A stretch of DNA of 64,000 nucleotides from a virus. Below are positions 41,323-49,913 of the stretch, piece by piece. The stretch spans positions 41,332 through 105,331 of the IMG/VR virus record IMGVR_UViG_3300026097_001200. One strand, 5' to 3'. The notes under the pieces are model-generated. The model did no database searches, was not told where the DNA came from, and saw only the letters and a list, made by a program, of their open reading frames with translations. Each line of letters opens with the position of its first letter. The stretch's first letter is position 1. Made by a program: the position numbers and the translations under genes.

Positions 41323-42722
41323 TCGGCTAGACGGGGGAACGTTACTGCAAAGTTCTTGTTACGTCTTCTGTCATACTGCTCAAAGAAACGTTTGAAATCT
41401 TGTTGTAAAAGCTTGATATCATTCTGCCCTTGTTGAAGTTCATAGGGCGTAAGATCATGTTTAGTTACATCTTCCTTGTGCGGATCTACTACATTGCGTA
41501 TGTATTTGCTGATACGCTGAATATGGTCTCTTTCCAAATGGTCGATTACATCTAACACATCAGTACTGGCCATGAATTCATCAATTTCATTTGCAATGGT
41601 TTCTCGGACATCTTCGGGCAACACAACAATGTTTTGAAATGTTGGGAAACGTACTGGATTAATAGTAAACATCAAATTTTTGCCCTGAGGTTTGGCGGTT
41701 TTTTTCTTTTCTACCAGCCACTTTAAAAAATCAACAAAGCCATCAGCATTTGGTGCATTAATAGTGCCAATAATACTGATATCCCCTATGTCTTTGCTTG
41801 CAATTAAACGATCAAGATTTCGTTCCCATTGTTGCCAATCCAGACCGTCCCTCACATACTCGCCCTGAGCACCAACACTTTCACTGCTAACATAAGTCCA
41901 CACAGGTAAATCTATCCTGCTGATTTTGTCTAGCATTTTGTCAACCACTTTATCGTCGTATGCAAGATTGGTTGTGATTTCAATCCTGCATGTTGCCTTG
42001 CTTGGATTTTTCTCTAGCCAGTCCAACAGTCTCCACATATGAGGGCTCATCATCGGCTCACCGCCTGTGATACGCAGTTGTTTTAAACTGGCAGCTAAAC
42101 TGTCTTCCCACCACTGAAAAAATGCTTCTGCGTACTGGTTAACTTCGTTGGGTCCACTGGTCATGCTGTCATCGCAAGGCGAAACATAATGTTGTCTGCG
42201 ATCAGTTTCCAGCCCTTCATATGCGCCGTTATTGCGCACATCAGTTGCCCAACTGCTGCTGATACTAGGACAACAATAGCTGCATGCCAACTGACAGGTT
42301 CTATCAAACGCAATTTCTAAATATAGTAAATCAACATCTTGATCAGCTGGAGCATCAAATGCTGACTGTAATTGTTCTTCACTGGCAATAGTACTTAACC
42401 AATACCTATCTGCAAGATTATTAGGATCTGTTTCTTCCATAACCCAACAAAATTGACAGTTAGCTGGTTTCTCGCCACGTTGCATCATTGCACGTTCATT
42501 TTTCTTAACTGAGGTATTGTGCAATGCTCGGGGATTTTTTTTAATCTCTTCTATATCAATTGCATGCGGTGGATTGTGATGGCAACTTGTAGTCCACCCT
42601 TGCTGAAGCCACACACTGGCATTATACCACTTAGCACCACAGAAGCTAGGACTCTTGCTGTTAAGCACTCGATCTTTCCACTCTCGGTATTCAGTGTTGT
42701 TGTAGAGTTTTATTTTTTTCAT
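41304..42722 (-). CDS. radical SAM protein, subfamily B
   Basis: 472 aa. Core motif CQLACSYC: Cys143, Cys147, Cys150, followed by Ile-Thr-Gly-Gly-Glu-Pro. N-terminal Cys28 (Cys-Gly-Ala-Lys-Trp), Cys47 (Ser-Cys-His-His-x-Pro-Pro-His) and Cys89-x2-Cys92-Trp match 42719 and 46673 closely, and 1934 more remotely. The Pro-Pro-His block may be part of the auxiliary site. Overlaps 42719 by 4 bp. Near-neighbour 42719 is its closest paralogue. Confidence 0.88.
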   Translation of the reverse strand: MKKIKLYNNTEYREWKDRVLNSKSPSFCGAKWYNASVWLQQGWTTSCHHNPPHAIDIEEIKKNPRALHNTSVKKNERAMMQRGEKPANCQFCWVMEETDPNNLADRYWLSTIASEEQLQSAFDAPADQDVDLLYLEIAFDRTCQLACSYCCPSISSSWATDVRNNGAYEGLETDRRQHYVSPCDDSMTSGPNEVNQYAEAFFQWWEDSLAASLKQLRITGGEPMMSPHMWRLLDWLEKNPSKATCRIEITTNLAYDDKVVDKMLDKISRIDLPVWTYVSSESVGAQGEYVRDGLDWQQWERNLDRLIASKDIGDISIIGTINAPNADGFVDFLKWLVEKKKTAKPQGKNLMFTINPVRFPTFQNIVVLPEDVRETIANEIDEFMASTDVLDVIDHLERDHIQRISKYIRNVVDPHKEDVTKHDLTPYELQQGQNDIKLLQQDFKRFFEQYDRRRNKNFAVTFPRLAEWYNNL

Positions 42723-44071
42723 AGTTGGGAGTACCAGCTGTTTAGATCAGGAAATGCTGTAGCAAAATCCAAGTCTCTGCGCTCGTCATACTGCGAATAA
42801 AACTTTTTAAAGTCGTTTAAAAGTTTTGGATGTTCAAAGGTTTCTGAGTGCGGAGTTTTTACAACATCTAAGTAATCTATTAAACGTTGTAGGTGATTGA
42901 TTTCGTGTTGATGTAGCAGTGTATTGTTCTTGTGAGTATTTAACCATGATTCAAGATCTTGTTTATATTTTGTGCGTATGTGGTCAGGAAATATCAACGG
43001 ACTCTGAAAACTAGGAAAACGTAAAATATTCAATGTAAAGTTAGGACGGTCCTTGCCAAACTCTGCTTTCCATTCTAGTACCCGATCTAAAAATTCAGGT
43101 AGACTGTCCAGGCATAGTGCATTGATTGTGCACATGTTATGCAAACTGCGTATTTGCGGACTGCGTACCAATAGGTCCATATTGCGTAACCATAGATTCC
43201 AATTTAATCCGTGGCGGATGTACTCAGCTTGCTGATCCATACTTTCGTTACTGGTGTAAATATCCAGTTCGATATCTTTGCAAGCATCCAGTAGTTCTTG
43301 AATCTTTTCAGTAGGCAGGCTCAAGTTGCTGTTGATAGCCAGGCGAGTTTTACTTTTTCCACGATTTTGTTTAAACCATTCAATCAGTCTCCAGGTATAT
43401 CCGCTCATCAATGGTTCGCCGCCAGTGATCCTCAATTCTTTCAGTGTGCGGTGAAGATCACTTTCCCACCAACGAAAAAATGCTTCTACATATGGGTTTT
43501 CTTCATTGATAGTAAATAGTTGTGCACTGTCATGTGGATGTGTAAAGTGATTACGACCGTCACTGACCAGTCCGTTGTATGCGCCATTGCGTTTTACGTC
43601 CTTTACCCACGTACTGGAAAATGCAGGATTACAATAGCTGCATGCCAGTTGACAGGTTCTATCAAAACTAATCTCCAGTGTTTGCAGATCTATATCTGCA
43701 TCCGGGTCTGTTTCAAAAGCAGTTTGCAGATCATTGTCGTTATAAATCACACTTTTATACACACGATCGCTGACTGCGTCACGACCCATGTCTTCTATTT
43801 TCCAACAGTACTCGCACCCAGGTGGACGCTCGCCACGCTGCATCATTGCTCGATCTTCTTTTTTCTCTGGCGTGTTGTGCAATAGCTTGGGATTATCAGT
43901 GATATCCTTTACAGGCACCAGATGCGCAGGTGGATGATGACAACTAGTAGTCATGCCCGACCCAAGCCAGATAGTAGCATTGTACCACTTGGCTCCGCAA
44001 AAACTAGCACTTTTACTGTCTAGTACTCGCTTGCGAAATTCTAAGTCTGATTCGTTGTTAAGTCTTGTCAT
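42719..44071 (-). CDS. radical SAM protein, subfamily B
   Basis: 450 aa. Core motif CQLACSYC: Cys140, Cys144, Cys147, with Ile-Thr-Gly-Gly-Glu-Pro. N-terminal Cys25 (Cys-Gly-Ala-Lys-Trp), Cys44 and Cys86-x2-Cys89-Trp. Identical core motif and matching flanks (Phe-Asp-Arg-Thr before it, Asn-Gly-Ala-Tyr after it) show a recent duplication with 41304; divergence is larger in the C-terminal third, where substrate specificity may lie. Confidence 0.88.
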   Translation of the reverse strand: MTRLNNESDLEFRKRVLDSKSASFCGAKWYNATIWLGSGMTTSCHHPPAHLVPVKDITDNPKLLHNTPEKKEDRAMMQRGERPPGCEYCWKIEDMGRDAVSDRVYKSVIYNDNDLQTAFETDPDADIDLQTLEISFDRTCQLACSYCNPAFSSTWVKDVKRNGAYNGLVSDGRNHFTHPHDSAQLFTINEENPYVEAFFRWWESDLHRTLKELRITGGEPLMSGYTWRLIEWFKQNRGKSKTRLAINSNLSLPTEKIQELLDACKDIELDIYTSNESMDQQAEYIRHGLNWNLWLRNMDLLVRSPQIRSLHNMCTINALCLDSLPEFLDRVLEWKAEFGKDRPNFTLNILRFPSFQSPLIFPDHIRTKYKQDLESWLNTHKNNTLLHQHEINHLQRLIDYLDVVKTPHSETFEHPKLLNDFKKFYSQYDERRDLDFATAFPDLNSWYSQL

Positions 44072-44072
44072 G

Positions 44073-45197
44073 TTAATATGTTACCCAGCCGTATTCAAAT
44101 TCAGGCAATACTTTAAGTATATTCCGTTTCCTAATATTATCTCTTAGTTTTATTTCCTTACAAAACTCATCCCAGAGTCCTCTATTAAAAAAATATTTTT
44201 GGTCAAGGAACTGTTTAAGTCCTGGATGCAAATCCTTAACTAATTCAATCTTGTTAACTGCACCAGCGTAAATTTCCGGGGGTAGATTGTTCCAAGTGTA
44301 TATTCGCGGAGTAAACAGTTTTGCAAAATGACAATTTAATTGTTTTTTATTTGCATATTCTACAACTTCTATTATACGACAGAAATTTAAATTTGTCACT
44401 GTACAATTAAGTGTAATGGCATTTAGATTATCAATTGTTTTAAAAGTATCTATATTGGAGTCAATGTCATTCCACTTACTAGGAAATCTAATATACTCAT
44501 TTACAGGTCCTACTCCATCAATACTTATCATGATGTCAACACTGTTGAATTTTGAAAAAATCTCCTGCCACTTTTCAGGAAACACTGTTCCGTTTGTCTG
44601 AATGCGCAAGTGTATTTCTGAACACCAATCAGGATCAGCATCAATCAGTAACTGTTGTATCTCAGGCACAATCAAGGTTTCGCCTCCACGAAGATCCAAC
44701 ACTTCTATGTCTTGCTCGACAACACTAGCAAAAATTTCACCAAGTCGCTCTGAAGTGTATTGACAATCGCTCTGTCGTGGTGTTGACTTACCTATAAGTC
44801 TGTCTTCTGCTAGTAACATAGAACTGTCTTGAGGAACACACATTAAGCATTTCAGATTGCAAAGATTGCTTACGTGAAATTCTATACGTCGAGGGAACTC
44901 GATATTTAAGTCTGCATCTGTGATATTAATAGCAGCTAGAGCTTCTGTTCTTGGTGATGTTCCGCTAGCTTCTTCCTGTACATAGCATCCATTGCAATAG
45001 CTGTTCTTTTTACCAGCAATCATGTCACTACGAAGACTAGTCATTTGGTCACTTAAGAAAAAATCTTGTATACTGTGATTATTCAATGAGTAGTCTGGCT
45101 TAGCAAAGCAACATGGTGATTGTTTTTTGTCGTTGCGAATTACTACGCTGGTAAATGCATATGGACAAATAGCTTCATTATTCTCGGTGTTTATCAC
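44073..45197 (-). CDS. radical SAM protein, subfamily A
   Basis: 374 aa from GTG 45197 with a GAGG site 6 bp upstream; it overlaps the previous gene by 20 bp. Core motif CNLKCLMC: Cys113, Cys117, Cys120, then Leu-Arg-Gly-Gly-Glu-Thr, a variant of the usual GGEP. N-terminal Cys11, Cys29-Cys30 and Cys68-x2-Cys71 give the subfamily A layout. AT-richer than the other members. Probably a separately acquired relative. Confidence 0.83.
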   Translation of the reverse strand: MINTENNEAICPYAFTSVVIRNDKKQSPCCFAKPDYSLNNHSIQDFFLSDQMTSLRSDMIAGKKNSYCNGCYVQEEASGTSPRTEALAAINITDADLNIEFPRRIEFHVSNLCNLKCLMCVPQDSSMLLAEDRLIGKSTPRQSDCQYTSERLGEIFASVVEQDIEVLDLRGGETLIVPEIQQLLIDADPDWCSEIHLRIQTNGTVFPEKWQEIFSKFNSVDIMISIDGVGPVNEYIRFPSKWNDIDSNIDTFKTIDNLNAITLNCTVTNLNFCRIIEVVEYANKKQLNCHFAKLFTPRIYTWNNLPPEIYAGAVNKIELVKDLHPGLKQFLDQKYFFNRGLWDEFCKEIKLRDNIRKRNILKVLPEFEYGWVTY

Positions 45198-46680
45198 TGT
45201 AATCCTCGATATGCTGTATTATTTTTTTATGTTTTGCGTAAGAAGCAAATCCACCATGCGCATTATCATATTCATGGTCTATGTTTTTGTATTCTTCAAC
45301 ATGCCAGTAAGGATGTAATGTATTACAACTGTCAATTGATTTTTTCATTGGCAACTCTAACCATGTACATATATGTGCTAAGGTTTCCTGCGGCGAAAAA
45401 ATTATGTCTTTTAAAAGAATTTTCTTAATGTTTCTGTTTTCAATGGCGTCGTTGAAGTGCGCAGGAAAGGCAAACAAATTGTTGGCAAAATTCAGTGCAG
45501 ATTCTTTGTGCAAGACAGTGTGTAAAGTGCGCAATACATCTTCTAATTCAAAATTTTTATTTTGTATTACAATCAAATTTTTTACTCGGGTTTGTAAATA
45601 GCCAAACCATTCGTTGATGTTTATCTTGTGTTGCTCTAAGAGCTTATTATGACTTTCGATTGATGTTTCATAAAACAGATTATCACTGTCAGTAATATGA
45701 TGTAAAACCTCCGTTAAGCATTGGCTAGCTACGCTGGTATTATGTACAATTAAATTACAGTCTGCAAGGGTTTTGTTGACTACCTGATCGTAAATCTCAT
45801 TTAATATTTTTTCTTTTTTTTCTGCAATGTAAAATACAGCAGGATAAATGTTTCTAACTTTTGGAGTAGCCAACAAGTCTACAAATTCTTGACTCTGTAT
45901 TGGTAACTGTTTTAAACAGTCATGATAAATTATGCTGTCAGTACTTGATATTGATTTTAATTGTGTTAAATGTTGCCTTATTTTTTGTTTATGTATATCT
46001 GGAATTTTTTCACGCAACACTGGATTTTTATCTCTGAACAAAGTTAGAATTTTTTCATCTTGATCTAGGTACGCCTGTCTATCCTGCCAAAAATTGATAG
46101 ATTCTTCTATCTCCTTGGTAGATCGTGCACTATTCTTATGTTTCCACCATTGACATAAGGTAGTTAACGTCTTCACTGGTCTGTTAACCAACTGTTTCAT
46201 TTTAACTACATGTAAGTTGCAGTGTTCGATACTGTTAATCTGGTTTGATGCATTTTGAAAAGTAGAGATTGCTCTTGCTAGTTCAATAACATTTGTAACT
46301 TTTGTAAAACTGCAAAAGGGCATTTCGGGTTGTCTATTGTTGAGCAATTCTAGTATGCAGTTTGTAGGATCAATGACCACTGTAGGACCCGTGTCTGCAA
46401 TTTCTAGAATGTCAGATTCTATGTCATTGACATTGTAATGTAATCTCACTATGCTACTTGTTGTGTTTGTATTTGTAAGATGATATTCATCGTGTCTATT
46501 GATAAAATTATCACGATAATTGTGTACGCTACCGTTTTCGGTTATAACGTCTTCAATGCTTTGGTAATTTAGATCATCTAACCATCCTAGTGCCCAGCAT
46601 AAAAAGTTTCCGTAATCTCCGCCTGTATGTACTACACGGAGATCAAACTGTTCGAGATATTTCAAATAGTCGTCATGCAT
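45178..46680 (-). CDS. unknown 500-aa protein, weakly sulfotransferase-like
   Basis: The N-terminus (Val-Val-His-Thr-Gly-Gly-Asp-Tyr-Gly-Asn) and the C-terminus (Leu-Ala-His-Ile-Cys-Thr-Trp-Leu-Glu-Leu-Pro ... His-Pro-Tyr) faintly resemble the ends of phage sulfotransferase-like proteins, but no clear PAPS-binding motif is seen, so I leave the function open. The sequence is AT-rich with Asn, Ile and Lys bias, unlike the rSAM genes on both sides. Overlaps both neighbours by 8-20 bp. Confidence 0.55.
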   Translation of the reverse strand: MHDDYLKYLEQFDLRVVHTGGDYGNFLCWALGWLDDLNYQSIEDVITENGSVHNYRDNFINRHDEYHLTNTNTTSSIVRLHYNVNDIESDILEIADTGPTVVIDPTNCILELLNNRQPEMPFCSFTKVTNVIELARAISTFQNASNQINSIEHCNLHVVKMKQLVNRPVKTLTTLCQWWKHKNSARSTKEIEESINFWQDRQAYLDQDEKILTLFRDKNPVLREKIPDIHKQKIRQHLTQLKSISSTDSIIYHDCLKQLPIQSQEFVDLLATPKVRNIYPAVFYIAEKKEKILNEIYDQVVNKTLADCNLIVHNTSVASQCLTEVLHHITDSDNLFYETSIESHNKLLEQHKININEWFGYLQTRVKNLIVIQNKNFELEDVLRTLHTVLHKESALNFANNLFAFPAHFNDAIENRNIKKILLKDIIFSPQETLAHICTWLELPMKKSIDSCNTLHPYWHVEEYKNIDHEYDNAHGGFASYAKHKKIIQHIEDYSDKHRE

Positions 46681-48097
46681 GATTGTTTTTACTCCTATAC
46701 TCGCACAGCTTCCACCAGTCGCTCATCTCTGGAAAAGTTTCCTGGAAGTTTGTATTTCTTCTTCGATCATGCTCGCTGAAAAATCTATAAAAGTCAGCCT
46801 GTGCACAATGTAGAAATTCTGTGTCTAAATCTTGCCCGTTTCGCATCCAGGCAATGTCACGATCCAATCTCTGTATTTCGTAGTCCTTAAATCCTTTAAG
46901 TCGTGTGTCTGCTGTTTCGGCTTGTGCAATCATCCAGCTCCACAATCTTTCCAGTTGTACTACATAGCTTTCTGGCAGTATCTGCAGGCTCTGCCACTCA
47001 GGTTGTCTTAGCACAGGAGTATCAAACCAAACTCGCTGATAGGTCTCGCTGTACACTTTACGCAAGCCCAGTATACCAGCAAATAGATCACCTAGGCTAG
47101 GAACACTGAGATTGTTCATAGTTACAATAAAAGTAAGACTGCTACGCTCTGGCACTTCATTTAAAAATTGATTGCATCTATCCCACATGAGATCAAAGTC
47201 AAGACCGTTGCGCATGTATTCTGCTTGCTTGCCCCAGCCGTCGACACTGACAAACTGCATATAGTGTTCAACATGTCCTTCGTTGCACAAACGCTTGACA
47301 TATTCTAAATATTTTTTCCACAAACGTTCATCAACGCTGAAATTACTAGTAACATTTAAATGCAATTTGGGATTAGGATTTTCCAACACATAATCAAATA
47401 CACGATAGGTATTTTTATCCATCAACGGCTCGCCACCGGTCATACGAAAGTGTTCTAGTTCTGGATATAGTTCAGGCCACCATTTCCAAAATGCTTCTAC
47501 ATAAGGATTGTGTTCTCTTGCAGGTATCGGGCGGCGATCTCCTTGAAAGTGTTTTGGGTCGTTGTGCGGTGTACTAGTAGGCCATGCACCATGTTTTTCA
47601 GTTTCTTCCATCCACGAACTACTAAACTGCGGACTGCAATAGCTGCACCGCAGATTGCATGCACTGTTAAAGTTTACTTCTACATATGCAGGATTCACAT
47701 CTTCGTCACCGGTGCTGGCAATAATATTATCAAAATCTTTGGCGGCCCACGGCTCACCTGATCTATAGTGTCTGTCGCTGAGTTTACCGTTATCCTCCAT
47801 TGCCCAACAATAGCTGCATTCTTCTGGACGTTCTCCGGCAAGCATACGTTTACGCTGTTGTTTTTTCCAAGCAGTGTTGTGCAGTGCGCTGGGATTGTTT
47901 TCGAGTTCAAGTGCATCAATTCTATGCAAAGGAGGATGATAACAACTGTTGTTATAGCCATTGGTGAGGTGTAAACTAACCTGTTTCCACTTTGCTAGAC
48001 ACATGCCAGGGCCAACCTGATTCAGTGCGTCTCGCATGTCTTCTGCGTTGGTAATAAACCCACTGCGAAAGTCTTTGTTTACTTCGTCACCTTTCAT
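46673..48097 (-). CDS. radical SAM protein, subfamily B
   Basis: 474 aa. Core motif CNLRCSYC: Cys147, Cys151, Cys154, with Met-Thr-Gly-Gly-Glu-Pro. N-terminal Cys33 (Cys-Leu-Ala-Lys-Trp), Cys52 (Ser-Cys-Tyr-His-Pro-Pro) and Cys94-x2-Cys97-Trp fit subfamily B. The Ser-Ser-Trp-Met-Glu-Glu after the motif parallels 41304/42719. Overlaps 48094 by 4 bp. Substrate unknown. Confidence 0.88.
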   Translation of the reverse strand: MKGDEVNKDFRSGFITNAEDMRDALNQVGPGMCLAKWKQVSLHLTNGYNNSCYHPPLHRIDALELENNPSALHNTAWKKQQRKRMLAGERPEECSYCWAMEDNGKLSDRHYRSGEPWAAKDFDNIIASTGDEDVNPAYVEVNFNSACNLRCSYCSPQFSSSWMEETEKHGAWPTSTPHNDPKHFQGDRRPIPAREHNPYVEAFWKWWPELYPELEHFRMTGGEPLMDKNTYRVFDYVLENPNPKLHLNVTSNFSVDERLWKKYLEYVKRLCNEGHVEHYMQFVSVDGWGKQAEYMRNGLDFDLMWDRCNQFLNEVPERSSLTFIVTMNNLSVPSLGDLFAGILGLRKVYSETYQRVWFDTPVLRQPEWQSLQILPESYVVQLERLWSWMIAQAETADTRLKGFKDYEIQRLDRDIAWMRNGQDLDTEFLHCAQADFYRFFSEHDRRRNTNFQETFPEMSDWWKLCEYRSKNNHA

Positions 48098-48945
48098 AGA
48101 TCTTTTTTATACTCTGCGTAGATTTGATCGCCGTTGTACTTTTCTGGACAGAATTTGCACTGCGGTATACTATTGCCGATATTGGCAAAGAACTGTTCTT
48201 TGTTTTCTGCGTCTACTGTTAGCGGTTGATAACTTTGCATGAGTTTTCTGTCACTGTTACTTAATTGTAATTGATACTGCGAGTCAAATTCTGGCAGCAG
48301 TGCTACCACGCCACACTTGTAGAGTTTTCCGTCTATCCAGTGGTGACAATTTTTCATGTGGCAATTGCTGTGAGCCAATTCTGGATCGCTGTTGTGTAAC
48401 CGCTTTACACCAAGTTGATCTATTATAGATCCTTGATGAAACCACCAGTTGTATTCAATCCGGGTAGCAATGCCATTGCAGTCTCGCAAAATTCTGTAAA
48501 CATTGTACGGATCATCGTTGTTTACAGTATCGATCACTGGCCCTTCTAACCATTGATGAACTCTAGAAACCACATCCGGTACATGATTTTCGTTGTGTAT
48601 ACCAACCCATACGCTAAATCTGTCTTTGTACTCTCTATTGAGATCGTAAAGATCTTGTCTGTGTTCAATTCTATAGCCATTGGTAATCAATCGCAAGTAT
48701 GTGTCGGGCCAAAGCTCAAGTATGCCGCGGCACCAATCAATTACATCTGGATTAAGCAAAGGTTCTCCACCAAGCACTGCACAGTGTCTAATAGACACAG
48801 ATTTACTCCACTCTCGGTACACAGGTTCTAAATCTGCCCAGCGTTGGCGTCCACGGAAGTTGTAGTTGTTGAATCTGTTGCAACCAGGGCAACTGAGATT
48901 GCACACATTGGTAATGTAAAATTCAGAATAATCTAATTGGTGCAT
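48094..48945 (-). CDS. radical SAM protein, short form
   Basis: 283 aa. CNLSCPGC at Cys15, Cys19 and Cys22 starts the protein, followed by Val-Leu-Gly-Gly-Glu-Pro-Leu-Leu-Asn. Cys residues near the C-terminus (Asn-Cys-His-Met-Lys-Asn-Cys and Cys-Lys-Phe-Cys) may hold an auxiliary cluster, so it resembles a compact SPASM-type enzyme, different from subfamilies A and B. It is the 5'-most rSAM of the main operon. Overlaps the glycosyltransferase-like gene by 13 bp. Confidence 0.86.
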   Translation of the reverse strand: MHQLDYSEFYITNVCNLSCPGCNRFNNYNFRGRQRWADLEPVYREWSKSVSIRHCAVLGGEPLLNPDVIDWCRGILELWPDTYLRLITNGYRIEHRQDLYDLNREYKDRFSVWVGIHNENHVPDVVSRVHQWLEGPVIDTVNNDDPYNVYRILRDCNGIATRIEYNWWFHQGSIIDQLGVKRLHNSDPELAHSNCHMKNCHHWIDGKLYKCGVVALLPEFDSQYQLQLSNSDRKLMQSYQPLTVDAENKEQFFANIGNSIPQCKFCPEKYNGDQIYAEYKKDL

Positions 48946-49913
48946 GGTATACTTGCTATAAAATCTTTGTTCATATCCAGCAAAAGCTGCCTATTGTGCT
49001 CTAGTGTGGGCAACATTTCGTTGTAGATTTTTTTGATTTCGTCGGCGGGTTTTTTGGCTAGACGATCAATTACTTTTTTAATCTCGCCTGGCTGCCAGTC
49101 AGCTGGATCTTCGGCATAACCTTCGTCCCACCATTGATTAAAAGTTTTGAATCCTAATTTTTGTAATCTATGTAAAAAATGCTGGGACCCTTGTACTATA
49201 AACGGAGTTTGCATTATGATAGGTCTCCAGATTTTTTCTGTTGGGAAAAATGTATTTCCTACATAGGAAGTTTCGCACACAATTTCTACAAAAAAATTTC
49301 TGTATTGCGAATACATGTTACAGTGTTGATTCATTAAAATTGGATACTCTACTGTTTCCTGTAATCTGATTGGACAATGCCGTAAAAAGTTTGATATAGA
49401 CGCAAGATCACCGGTTCCTTGTATTTCTACTAGAGTGTCAAGTCCAAGGTTGTTCTTATGATAATCGTCTGAGTAATCATAATGAAAAGTTTGATTTGTT
49501 TGCTGTCTATACTTGTTGAACAAGTAACTGCTTAGATCCAGTCTATGACAATTACTACGTCCTACAAAAATACCAAATGTTTTTGTAATATCTTTGTTGA
49601 TTGGTTTGTTTTCTAGTTTTTTAACAGTGTTAAAAACAAAATGATTAGGAAAAACAGTTTCGAAATTGATTTGATCAACAGACTGCTGATAGGTATTGCA
49701 ACTTGTAACAGTGATATTATCGAGATTATAATTGTGTTCTTTGCAGATACGTATCAATGAATCGAATATATCTAGATTTTCAAAAGCAGGTCCTTCAGAC
49801 AGAAGATCAATACACACAGGTTGATTGTTGCAAACAGCCGATGTAAATTGCGAAACAACTTCTATTTTGTTCCACACATAGCTGTCGCTGGTAATCAATC
49901 GTATTGTTACCAC
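48933..49913 (-). CDS. exostosin-like glycosyltransferase-type protein
   Basis: 326 aa from GTG 49913 overlapping the upstream gene by 7 bp. The block Phe-Pro-Thr-Glu-Lys-Ile-Trp-Arg-Pro-Ile, Thr-Pro-Phe-Ile-Val-Gln-Gly, Gly-Phe-Lys-Thr-Phe-Asn-Gln-Trp-Trp-Asp-Glu-Gly-Tyr is shared with 3198 and 30014. Total length is shorter because the N-terminal half is reduced. AT-rich. Sugar substrates unknown. Confidence 0.6.
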   Translation of the reverse strand: MVTIRLITSDSYVWNKIEVVSQFTSAVCNNQPVCIDLLSEGPAFENLDIFDSLIRICKEHNYNLDNITVTSCNTYQQSVDQINFETVFPNHFVFNTVKKLENKPINKDITKTFGIFVGRSNCHRLDLSSYLFNKYRQQTNQTFHYDYSDDYHKNNLGLDTLVEIQGTGDLASISNFLRHCPIRLQETVEYPILMNQHCNMYSQYRNFFVEIVCETSYVGNTFFPTEKIWRPIIMQTPFIVQGSQHFLHRLQKLGFKTFNQWWDEGYAEDPADWQPGEIKKVIDRLAKKPADEIKKIYNEMLPTLEHNRQLLLDMNKDFIASIPCTN

